DNA of 64,000 nt, from contig JADJMH010000001.1 in NCBI GenBank assembly GCA_016709675.1, positions 310,001 through 374,000 of the forward strand, read 5' to 3'. The notes under the pieces are model-generated. The model was not told where the DNA came from and made no database searches. It worked only from the letters and a program-made list of their open reading frames with translations. Positions 25,811 to 34,183 of the stretch are shown here, piece after piece (the stretch's first letter is position 1; every line of letters starts with the position of its first letter). The position numbers and the translations under genes are program-made. The DNA comes from Candidatus Accumulibacter proximus (GTDB lineage: Bacteria > Pseudomonadota > Gammaproteobacteria > Burkholderiales > Rhodocyclaceae).

Positions 25811-25888
25811 AGCAGCGACACGGCAAAACAAGGCATATCCTGCTTCTTTCCGCTTCACCGATGTCTTTGCGCTGCAATTCACTCTCAG

Positions 25889-26485
25889 ATGACCACACCG
25901 CCGCTGATTCTCGCCTCGACCTCCCCGTTCCGACGGCAGCTGCTGGCCCGCCTCGGCTTGCCGTTTGAAACGGCAAACCCGGCGGTTGACGAGGCGCTGC
26001 TGCCGGGCGAAGCACCCACAGCGGGCGCCCTCCGTCTCTCGGAGGCAAAAGCCCGTGCTGTCGTCAGCCGGCACCCCGATGCCTTGATCATTGGCAGCGA
26101 CCAGGTGGCCTGCCTTGACGGTCATGTTTTCGGCAAACCCGGAACGTACGAGAACGCCATGCGCCAGTTGCAGACGATGCGGGGACGCAGTGTCAACTTC
26201 TTCACCGGTCTGTGTCTGCTCAACGCGAGAAGTGGCAAGGCACATCGGCGCGGCGTACCGACGCTGGTCACCTTCCGCGACCTGACAGACGATGAAATAG
26301 CGGGCTACCTGCGCCAGGAACAACCTTACAACTGCGCAGGCAGCGCAAAGTCGGAGGGACTGGGAATCGCCTTGATTGCCCGGATCGATGGCGAAGACCC
26401 CAACGCTCTGATCGGACTGCCGCTCATCGCGCTCTGCGATCTGCTGCGACTCGAAAAGGTGTCCGTCATCCGACCATCCCCTTAG
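25889..26485 (+). CDS. yceF: Maf-family nucleotide pyrophosphatase (YceF type)
   Basis: The 198-residue protein starts MTTPPLILASTSPFRRQLL and has the Maf motifs ASTSPFRR near 10-17, SEAKAR near 50, IGSDQVA near 67-73 (catalytic Asp) and CAGSAKSEGLG near 150. Its lack of a TVV patch places it in the YceF group, which hydrolyses 7-methyl-GTP and related nucleotides. It is divergent from yceD, as in E. coli. It lies 21 nt upstream of the RsmI-like gene. Confidence 0.93.
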   Translation: MTTPPLILASTSPFRRQLLARLGLPFETANPAVDEALLPGEAPTAGALRLSEAKARAVVSRHPDALIIGSDQVACLDGHVFGKPGTYENAMRQLQTMRGRSVNFFTGLCLLNARSGKAHRRGVPTLVTFRDLTDDEIAGYLRQEQPYNCAGSAKSEGLGIALIARIDGEDPNALIGLPLIALCDLLRLEKVSVIRPSP

Positions 26486-26506
26486 CGCCCTCGTGGCAAG
26501 TCCCTC

Positions 26507-27217
26507 ATGACGGCAGGTCGGATCTATCTGATCCCTGTTCCGCTCGGCCAGGTTCGTCCGATCGCCACCTTGCCGGGGCCGGTGATTGAGTGCGCGCGAA
26601 GGCTCACGCACTTCGTCGCCGAAAACGCGAAGACCGCCCGCGCCTTCCTCAAGGCCCTGCCTTGCGACTCGCCGCTGCAACAGATCACGATTCGCGAACT
26701 TAACGAACACACCCCGGCCAGCGGCTTGCCCCGACTACTGGCACCAGCACTGTCCGGAACCGACCTCGGCCTGATCTCTGAAGCTGGCTGCCCGGCGATT
26801 GCCGACCCTGGCGCCGCCCTCGTTGCGCTGGCCCATCAGCAGGGCGTGCAGGTCGTTCCGATGGTCGGCCCGTCCTCGATTCTGCTCGCCCTGATGGGTT
26901 CCGGACTGAGTGGCCAGAGCTTCGCCTTTCACGGCTACCTGCCAAGCGAGGCCCCGGAAAGGGAAAAGCGCCTGCGAGAACTGGAGAAGGAATCGCGCCA
27001 GCGGCAACGGACGCAGATCTTCATCGAAACGCCCTACCGCAACCGCCAGATGCTGGAGTCGCTGGTGAATACTTGTGCGCCAGGCACGCGCATCTGTATT
27101 GCCACGGATCTGACGCTGGCAGATGAGCAGATCACCACTCGCCCGGTTGCAGACTGGCGGCGCCAGCAGCTACCCGAGATCAACCGCCGACCGACGGTCT
27201 TCCTGCTGCAGGCCTAG
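26507..27217 (+). CDS. RsmI-like tetrapyrrole-methylase fold SAM methyltransferase
   Basis: The 236-residue protein has the RsmI/TP-methylase pattern: LISEAGCPAIADPGAALV near residues 88-105 and VVPMVGPSSILLALMGSG near 118-135, then FHGYLP and FIETPYRN. RsmI 2'-O-methylates C1402 of 16S rRNA. This shorter form lacks the usual N-terminal GTLYVVATPIGN start and instead begins MTAGRIYLIPVPLGQ, so it is a paralogous subgroup often annotated only as SAM-dependent methyltransferase. Substrate is uncertain. It converges on sppA with 25 nt between stops. Confidence 0.85.
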   Translation: MTAGRIYLIPVPLGQVRPIATLPGPVIECARRLTHFVAENAKTARAFLKALPCDSPLQQITIRELNEHTPASGLPRLLAPALSGTDLGLISEAGCPAIADPGAALVALAHQQGVQVVPMVGPSSILLALMGSGLSGQSFAFHGYLPSEAPEREKRLRELEKESRQRQRTQIFIETPYRNRQMLESLVNTCAPGTRICIATDLTLADEQITTRPVADWRRQQLPEINRRPTVFLLQA

Positions 27218-27242
27218 CGACCAGGTGACGCGTCGCCGGTCA

Positions 27243-28196
27243 TCACCGAAACAGCAGCCGGCCGGCGCCAAGCAGGGAACCCGCGACACCGTCCGTCGAA
27301 TCGGCACGGAACCGCCTGGCAAACCGCTCGGCGATATTCTCCTTGATCGTGAATTCGACGATCCTGTCGGCCTTGATCACGTCGCGCGCCACCGAGCCGA
27401 CGGTACCAAAACCGTCGGCAAGACCCAGGCCAACACTCTGACTGCCGGTCCACATCAGGCCACTGAACAACTCCGGCGTATCTTTCAGCCTGTCACCGCG
27501 CCCGCGCCGAACGACGTCGATGAACTGCTCGTGAATCTCGCGCAGCAAGACCTGGGCGTGCGCCTTCTGCTTCGCGTCCTGCGGCGAGAATGGGTCAAGG
27601 AAACCCTTGTTGTCGCCGGCAGTCAGTAGCCGGCGTTCTATACCGAGCTTCTCCATTGCGCCGGTGAAGCCGAAAGCGTCCATCAGGACACCGATCGAAC
27701 CGACGATACTCGCCTTGTCTACGAAGATCTTGTCCGCCGCAGCGGCGATGTAGTAACCGCCGGAAGCGCAGACATCCTCGACCACTGCGTAGAGCGGGAT
27801 CTGAGGGTGCTTGGTACGCAGCCGACGAATCTCGTCGTGCACAATGCCTGCCTGGACTGGACTACCGCCGGGGCTGTTGACCCGCAGGATGACGCCGGCC
27901 GTCCGCTTGTCGGCAAAAGCCTCTTCCAGCGCATCGTTGATATTCTGCGCGCTGGCTTCCCCCTGCGCCTCGATCGTGCCATGCAGATGGACGACCGCAG
28001 TGTGCCTGGCATCGGCCAGCTGCTCGGAGCCGCCCCAATCAACCACCATGACCAGCACCGCAACCAGATAGGACAAGCCGGCCAGCTTGAAAAAAATGCC
28101 CCACCGCCGCTTTGCCCGTTGCTCCCGCAACGCCGCAAAGGCGACCTTTTCCAGTAACTGCCGTTCCCAAGGTGGTTCGTTTTCAGGGGTACTCAA
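27243..28196 (-). CDS. sppA: S49 family signal peptide peptidase (SppA-like)
   Basis: The 317-residue protein has one N-terminal membrane helix (about residues 34-52) and a single S49 domain. The nucleophilic Ser lies in VCASGGYYIA near 145, with IVGSIGVLMD following; the general-base Lys is in GDNKGFLDPFSP near 198. It degrades cleaved signal peptides at the inner membrane. It overlaps the Rieske gene by 4 nt at the end of a four-gene operon. Confidence 0.93.
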   Translation of the reverse strand: MSTPENEPPWERQLLEKVAFAALREQRAKRRWGIFFKLAGLSYLVAVLVMVVDWGGSEQLADARHTAVVHLHGTIEAQGEASAQNINDALEEAFADKRTAGVILRVNSPGGSPVQAGIVHDEIRRLRTKHPQIPLYAVVEDVCASGGYYIAAAADKIFVDKASIVGSIGVLMDAFGFTGAMEKLGIERRLLTAGDNKGFLDPFSPQDAKQKAHAQVLLREIHEQFIDVVRRGRGDRLKDTPELFSGLMWTGSQSVGLGLADGFGTVGSVARDVIKADRIVEFTIKENIAERFARRFRADSTDGVAGSLLGAGRLLFR

Positions 28197-28552
28197 GATT
28201 TCTGCTCGCTCGGGGTGAAATGAATCTCGCCATCACGTTCTTCGACGGGTAGCGGCGTCAGGCCTCTGCCGTTGCAGCGGCCCCCCAGACAGCGGCCGTC
28301 TTGCGGCGAGTAAATCGCGCCATGTGTCGCGCACATCAAGTATAACTTGGAATCATCGAAGAACTCGTTCTCCTGCCAGTCGAGTTCCACCGGAACATGC
28401 CCACAGCGATTGAGGTAAGCAAACGCACGACCCTGAAAACGCACCGCAAACGCCGCTTCTTCCGTGCCACGCCAGTCAACGGTAAAGCGGACCCCTGGAC
28501 CACCGTCAGTCAGATCGGCGGCGCGACAGATCAGGCGTGCGTTCGTAACCAT
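28193..28552 (-). CDS. Rieske [2Fe-2S] protein, small single-domain
   Basis: The 119-residue soluble protein has a full Rieske cluster-binding pair: C-x-H (CGH, near residue 51) and C-x2-H (CATH, near residue 80). No membrane anchor or oxygenase domain is present, so it is a ferredoxin-like electron carrier or NirD-type subunit; the partner is unknown. It overlaps the HAD gene by 22 nt upstream and sppA by 4 nt downstream, indicating tight translational coupling with genes of unrelated function. Confidence 0.9.
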   Translation of the reverse strand: MVTNARLICRAADLTDGGPGVRFTVDWRGTEEAAFAVRFQGRAFAYLNRCGHVPVELDWQENEFFDDSKLYLMCATHGAIYSPQDGRCLGGRCNGRGLTPLPVEERDGEIHFTPSEQKS

Positions 28553-29187
28553 TCGGACAGTTCCTCCAGTCCCTGCATGAGAGCCAGCGGCCGCCGCGCA
28601 TCCAGCGCCGCCGCCGGATGCGCGCCATAAGTCACGGCCAGGCAGGAAACGCCAGCATTATTGGCCATTTCCAGATCGTGCGTCGTATCGCCAATCATCA
28701 GCGCGCGCCCCGGGCCAACCGCCAACTCTTCGAGCAGCTCCTCGAGCATCTGGGGATGCGGCTTGGAAAAACACTCGTCGGCACAGCGCGAAGCGTGGAA
28801 ATACTTGCCCAACCCGCTCAACTGCAGGGCGCGGTCCAGGCCGTGCCGGCTCTTGCCGGTCGCCACCGCGAGCAGGAAGCCCGCCGCCGATAGCTCGGCA
28901 ATCAACTCCTCAACTCCGTCAAACAACTGCAACTCGTGGTCGTGCGACAGGTAGTGATGGCGGTAGCGTTCAACCATCTCCGGATACCGATCTTCAGACA
29001 AACCAGGCAGGGCGTGCCGGAGGGCGTCACGCAGGCCAAGCCCAATCACGTGCCGCGCGCGTTCATCCGGCGGAGCGGGCAAACCAAGGTCACTGCAGGC
29101 GGCCTGGATGGCACCGACGATGGCGCCCGCCGAATCGAGCAGCGTGCCATCCCAGTCGAACACCAGCAGTTCAAATCGTCGCGCCAT
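28531..29187 (-). CDS. HAD-family hydrolase, phosphoglycolate phosphatase-like
   Basis: From ATG 29187 (MARRFELLVFDWDGTLLDS) the protein has 218 residues; the longer frame lies inside rluC. HAD motifs are FDWDGTLLDS (Asp11, Asp13), ATGKSRHGLD near 112, and MIGDTTHDLEMA near 165-176. The small alpha cap fits the Gph/PpaX branch. Co-location with rluC is common in betaproteobacteria. Substrate not determined. It overlaps rluC by 17 nt. Confidence 0.9.
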   Translation of the reverse strand: MARRFELLVFDWDGTLLDSAGAIVGAIQAACSDLGLPAPPDERARHVIGLGLRDALRHALPGLSEDRYPEMVERYRHHYLSHDHELQLFDGVEELIAELSAAGFLLAVATGKSRHGLDRALQLSGLGKYFHASRCADECFSKPHPQMLEELLEELAVGPGRALMIGDTTHDLEMANNAGVSCLAVTYGAHPAAALDARRPLALMQGLEELSEWLRTHA

Positions 29188-30160
29188 AATCCTGCCTTTC
29201 CTGCGCCGAAATACCCTGCACGAAGCCATTCAACGCCACCGGCAACGCCGCCTCGACGACCAGCTCGCTGCCGTCCAGCGGATTCGCCAAGCGCATCCTG
29301 TGGGCGTGCAGGAACATGCGCTTCAGCCCTTCTCTGGCCAGCGCCTTGTTCAACATGAAGTCGCCGTACTTCTCGTCACCGGCGATCGGATACCCGAGAT
29401 GCGCGAGATGGACGCGAATCTGGTGCGTTCGTCCGGTTCTCAGCTCGGCTTCGAGAAGACTGAAGCGTTCCCAGCGCGCCAGCAGCCTGAAGATCGTGTG
29501 CGCCGCCTTGCCCTCCTCCGAAACGCGGACTCGGCGCTCACCGGAGGCCTGCAGATACTTGAGCAATGGTAGCCGAACATGACGCAGCGGATCCATCCAG
29601 CGACCGGAAACCAGGACCAGGTAGCGCTTGTCGGCTCCGCGCCCGCCGCCGGCAGCGCCTTCACGGAACATCTCGTGCAGGGCAAGCAGCGCCGAGCGTT
29701 TCTTGCCCAGCAACAGAATCCCCGAAGTTTCGCGATCAAGCCGGTGCGCAAGCTCGAGAAATCGCGCCTGCGGCCGCTGCCGACGCAGCGCCTCGATGAC
29801 GCCGAAGTTCTCGCCACTACCCCCGTGCACGGCGATGCCGGCCGGCTTGTCAACCACCAGCAAGCCCTCGTCTTCATAGACCACCGGCAGATGCACCTTC
29901 AGTTCGGCGCCGGCGACAACTTCCTGTTCGACGCGGGCCACCCGCAACGGCGGAATACGCAGCATGTCGCCGCTCTGCAGCCGATAGGAAACCTCCGCCC
30001 GCCGGCCATTCACTCGCACCTGACCACTACGCACGATGCTGTAGAGGTGGCTCTTGGGGACACCCTTGCATTGCCTCAGCAGCAGGTTATCGAGCCGCTG
30101 CCCCTGCTCATTCTCGGTGATTAGCTGGTGGGTGACAGAGTTTTTGCTAACTTCGGCCAT
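29171..30160 (-). CDS. rluC: 23S rRNA pseudouridine(955/2504/2580) synthase
   Basis: The 329-residue protein has an N-terminal S4 RNA-binding domain (QRLDNLLLRQCKGVPKSHLY near 20-40, then GQVRVNGRRA) and the RluA-type catalytic motif LAHRLDRETSGILLLGKK near 135-152 with its catalytic Asp. It modifies 23S rRNA. It is divergent from rne, as in E. coli, and heads the operon rluC-HAD-Rieske-sppA. Confidence 0.95.
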   Translation of the reverse strand: MAEVSKNSVTHQLITENEQGQRLDNLLLRQCKGVPKSHLYSIVRSGQVRVNGRRAEVSYRLQSGDMLRIPPLRVARVEQEVVAGAELKVHLPVVYEDEGLLVVDKPAGIAVHGGSGENFGVIEALRRQRPQARFLELAHRLDRETSGILLLGKKRSALLALHEMFREGAAGGGRGADKRYLVLVSGRWMDPLRHVRLPLLKYLQASGERRVRVSEEGKAAHTIFRLLARWERFSLLEAELRTGRTHQIRVHLAHLGYPIAGDEKYGDFMLNKALAREGLKRMFLHAHRMRLANPLDGSELVVEAALPVALNGFVQGISAQERQDYGATI

Positions 30161-30561
30161 TTTGAATATACTTCACTTGATTTGCGTCTTGAGTTGAAAG
30201 AGGCGCTGACCCGTGAGACCGTCGAGCGACGCCGATTCTGAAGTTCTTGCGACGCCCTTTGCGGCAGGCCTCAGCCGCCTCGCTTGCGCCAATCTGCGCA
30301 AGATCACTGAACGTCAATCACCTGGTTAAGTACGCTCACCACAAAGTAGCGATACTACTTGAACTGCGCGCGCCTAGCACCTGTGGAGCGGCCCAGGCAG
30401 ATTCCCGAGCCCTTGTATTTCAAGGCCCGACGAGCAATCGAGTCGGCGAGATTCCCTATTGGTTGGAGTACCGGAAAGCCTCTCAGGCGTCCCGCCGAAA
30501 ACTGATCTGTTGCTGCCTGAACAAGGCTCCGCCCCTGTGAAAGCGCGCGGGAGCCCAATCT
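30161..30561. other. rluC/rne divergent region with long rne leader
   Basis: These 401 nt lie between the divergent starts of rluC and rne. In enterobacteria the rne leader is long and structured and mediates RNase E autoregulation; the length here is similar, but no specific structure was verified by eye. Short open frames in the region show no recognisable protein. No convincing promoter pair was found. Confidence 0.5.
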
Positions 30562-33382
30562 ATGAAACGCATGCTCTTTAACGCAACGCAGGCCGAGGAA
30601 CTCCGCGTTGCCATTGTTGACGGTCAGAAGCTCATTGACCTGGACATTGAATCGGCCAACAAGGAACAAAAAAAGAGCAACATTTATAAAGCGGTCATTA
30701 CTCGCCTGGAGCCGAGCCTGGAAGCGGCGTTTGTCGATTACGGGGCGGAGCGGCATGGCTTTCTGCCCTTCAAGGAAGTCTCCCGCGCCTTCTTCCAGCC
30801 CGGCGTCGACGCGGGTCGCGCGACGATCAAGGAAGCCCTGCGCGAAGGCCAGGAACTGATCGTCCAGGTCGACAAGGACGAACGTGGCAACAAGGGCGCC
30901 GCGCTGACGACCTTTGTCAGCCTCGCCGGCCGATACCTGGTCCTGATGCCGAACAACCCGCGCGGCGGCGGCGTCTCGCGCCGCGTCGAAGGCAACGAGA
31001 GGACCGAACTACGTGAAGTGATGGATCAGCTGGAAGTGCCACAGGGCATGAGTCTGATCGCCCGCACGGCAGCGATCGGGCGCAGTGCCGAAGAACTGCA
31101 ATGGGACCTCAATTACCTCCTGCAATTGTGGAAAGCCATCGAAAGTGCAGCCCAGCAGCAAAAAGGAGCTTTCCTGATCTACCAGGAGGGTAGCCTGGTC
31201 ATCCGCGCCATCCGCGATTACTTCCAGCCCGACATTGGCGAAATCCTGATCGATACCGACGAGGTCTTCGAGCAGGCACAGCAGTTCATGGAACATGTGA
31301 TGCCGGGGACCGTCAATCGCATCAAGCGCTACCGCGACGATGTCCCCCTGTTCTCTCGCTTCCAGATCGAGCATCAGATCGAATCCGCCTACTCACGTCA
31401 GGTCAGCCTCCCTTCGGGTGGCGCAATCGTCATCGACCATACCGAGGCACTGGTGTCGGTCGATGTCAATTCAGGCCGCTCGACACGCGGCGCCGACATC
31501 GAGGAGACGGCGCTGAAGACCAATCTCGAAGCCGCCGAAGAAGTCGCCCGGCAGTTGCGCCTGCGAGATCTGGGTGGCCTGATCATCATCGACTTCATCG
31601 ACATGGAGAATCAGCGCAATCAGCGCGAAGTCGAAAACCGCGTCCGCGAGGCGTTACGGTTTGACCGCGCACGCGTCCAGACGGGCAAGATCAGCCGCTT
31701 CGGCCTGCTTGAGCTGTCGCGCCAGCGCCTGCGTCCGGCGCTCGCTGAAACCAGCTACATCCCCTGCCCACGTTGTTCGGGTACCGGCCACATCCGCAGC
31801 ACTGAATCCGCCGCCCTGCATATCCTGCGTATCCTCGAAGAAGAAGCGATGAAGGACAACACGGCCGCTGTTCATGCGCAGGTGCCGGTTGACGTCGCGA
31901 CCTTTCTGCTCAACGAGAAACGGGCCGATGTCCAGGCGGTCGAACTCCGGCACAAGGTCACCATCCTCCTGATTCCCAATATCCACCTGGAAACGCCCCA
32001 GCACACCTTTGTCCGCCTGCGGCAGGACGAAGCCGGCCCGGAGAGTCTGCCGCCGGCGTCCTACCGGATGGTCGCACTGCCTACGGAGGATGAGAGCAAG
32101 GACATCTCACCAGTGGGTGACACAAGAACACCACGAGCGGAAGCGGCAATCAAGGGCGTGACGTCATCGCAACCGGCACCGATCGTCGCCGACAAACCAG
32201 CGGCGGACGCCGCAACGCCGGACACGGCGGCCAGCCGCTTTCTGAGGAGGATCGTTTCGTGGTTCCGCCACAAGGACGTAGCCAAACCCGCTGCCGAGTC
32301 CCCGTCAGTGCCACGCGCACCTGCCCGTGACGCGATGCGCGACCCGCGCCGGGGCGGTGTTCGCGGCCCTCGCCGCGACCAGACCCGTGAGCTGCCAGAG
32401 ACGCGCGGCAGCCGAGTGCAGAACGAAGCGCCACAGACCGCGGCACCGGCTCGCGGCGAGGCGCAGAAACCTCGCGAACCCCGCGAGCCGCGTGAACTCA
32501 GGGACGGCGCGGGAGCCTTCTGTCGCGCGCGAGCCGCGTCGCCCGCGCGCCGAGCGCAAACCACAAACGCCCGCACCCGCGGTCGAGGACAACGCCGTCC
32601 TTCCACCGGTTCCTGCCCCCGCAGCAGTTCCGGCAAACCTGCCGGAGCAGACCAGCGAAGAGTCCGCCAACACCCCCCGTCGCCGCGGACGTCGGGGCGG
32701 CCGCCGCGAGCGCGGCGAGAGGACCGAGACCCCGCTGCTGGCTCGGAGTGGCGCGACGGCTGCAGTGGCTGACGTGAGCAGCGGCGACCAGGTGGAAAAT
32801 CTGACCGTCGCGCCGGCCGCAGCCAGCCCTGGGGAAGACAACGCGCCGCCGGTTGCCACGACGCTGCCGGGCGCCGCCAGCGTGACGACCCCGCCAGCAC
32901 TTGCCGCTTCGGTCCCGCCTGCCGCCGCTTCTGACGAAGCTCAAGGTACAGTTGCAGGCAACGCGCCGCTCGTCCTGACCGAACCACCGACGGTGGTCGA
33001 ACTGCCGGTAACCCGGGAAGCCGAGGCACCCGTCGCTCTATCGGCCGCCACCGAAACCCCGGTGGCATCCGACGCCCCGCCTGTGATCGAAGCGCCGACC
33101 GCCGAAGCACCGACAAGCGTCGAAGCTGCAGCAGTTGTCGACCAACCCCCGCAACTGGAAGCTGGCCAGGCCGTCGATCCCGCAGCCACCAGCACGCCAT
33201 CGATCACCGTTCAGCAATCGCTCGAGGAGAGCGGACTGATGATGGTGGAAACGAACCGGGACAAGGTCCAGCCGTTGCCTCTGGCAGCCGACAACGGCAA
33301 GCCGGCGCCCGCCCCGCGCCGCAGGCGAGCCCCGGTGGCCATACCAGACGAGCCGCTGGTGATGGTTGAAACACGCAAGTAG
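30562..33382 (+). CDS. rne: Ribonuclease E (one frameshift in the C-terminal region)
   Basis: The start MKRMLFNATQAEELRVAIVD is canonical, with GGGAG upstream. The catalytic half is complete: S1 domain, DIESANKEQKKSNIYK, the DNase-I-like IDVNSGRSTRG-type motif (SVDVNSGRSTRGADIEET near 300), and the zinc-link CPRCSGTG near 400. The frame from 30562 ends at 32772 in a low-complexity tail. After about 32490 the real pattern (AREPSVAREPRRPRAER and then a long Ala/Pro/Val tail ending PLVMVETRK at 33382) continues in the next frame. Removing one G from the run at 32501-32503 (or 32511-32513) joins them, about 940 residues. The essential gene is probably intact and the extra base an error. It is the degradosome scaffold and mRNA/rRNA endonuclease at the inner membrane. 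Confidence 0.93.
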
Positions 33383-33502
33383 GCTGGAGAGTTCCGAGGG
33401 CCCGGTCTCTGCCGCGCAGAACACCACGCGGCAAGTCGACGAGGCCCTCGGCTCGCGCACAAAGAACCATGCAGTCTGATCACCGTAATCCAGGAGAAGC
33501 CG

Positions 33503-34108
33503 ATGAAACTGTCTCTCGTCGTCTCGTTGTTTGCGCTGCTCTCTGCGCTGCCGGGTCCGGATGTCGCCCATGCCCAAGGCAAAGGGCAATCCCCCGCCGA
33601 ATACCGCGTTGGCGACCGGCTGACTACCGACAAGGCGAGCTCGCAGGCCTACCGTCAGATCGAATGGGACGATCTGATCCCGAAGGGCTGGGACCCGATG
33701 GCGGCATTCAAGGGGCTCGACCTCGCCCGCCTCAAGGACAGTGACCCGAAAGCCCAGGAAGCGCTCGAAAAAATGAGATCGGCCTGGGATCAGGCGCCGG
33801 TCGAAACGGCACTGAATGGACAACGAGTACGCATTGCCGGTTTTGTCGTTCCTCTCGAGCGCAAGGGAGAACAGATCCTCGAGTTCCTGCTGGTGCCGTA
33901 CTTCGGCGCCTGCATCCATGTGCCGCCCCCGCCAGCCAACCAGATCATTCACGTCGTCCCCGAAAAACCCGTCACCGGCATGCGCACCATGGACGCAATG
34001 TGGGTCAGTGGCACGCTCAAACTCGATCGTTCCGAAACCGGCATGGGTGTTTCTGGGTACCGTCTTCGCGGCGAAGCCCTCGCCCCCTACACACGGCCCA
34101 AGACCTGA
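33503..34108 (+). CDS. DUF3299 family exported protein
   Basis: The 201-residue protein starts with a signal peptide (MKLSLVVSLFALLSALPG, cleavage likely after AHA near residue 24). The mature part has the DUF3299 hallmark VPYFGACIHVPPPPANQIIHV near residues 131-150 (Cys and His conserved) and WDDLIPKGW near 53. Relatives are periplasmic proteins of unknown function, often near ABC-type export genes; here it stands alone, 120 nt after rne. A metal-binding role is suggested only by the conserved Cys/His patch. Confidence 0.85.
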   Translation: MKLSLVVSLFALLSALPGPDVAHAQGKGQSPAEYRVGDRLTTDKASSQAYRQIEWDDLIPKGWDPMAAFKGLDLARLKDSDPKAQEALEKMRSAWDQAPVETALNGQRVRIAGFVVPLERKGEQILEFLLVPYFGACIHVPPPPANQIIHVVPEKPVTGMRTMDAMWVSGTLKLDRSETGMGVSGYRLRGEALAPYTRPKT

Positions 34109-34183
34109 GAGGCTGGCCCCCACGCCACCTCTTCCGAGAAGACCTGTCAGGCTACCGTCGGCACTGACTGTCGAGCAGCAGTT

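Noticed and set aside
30247..30540. 97-codon frame in the rne leader
   Set aside because: No domain, no ribosome site and located where an untranslated regulatory leader is expected.
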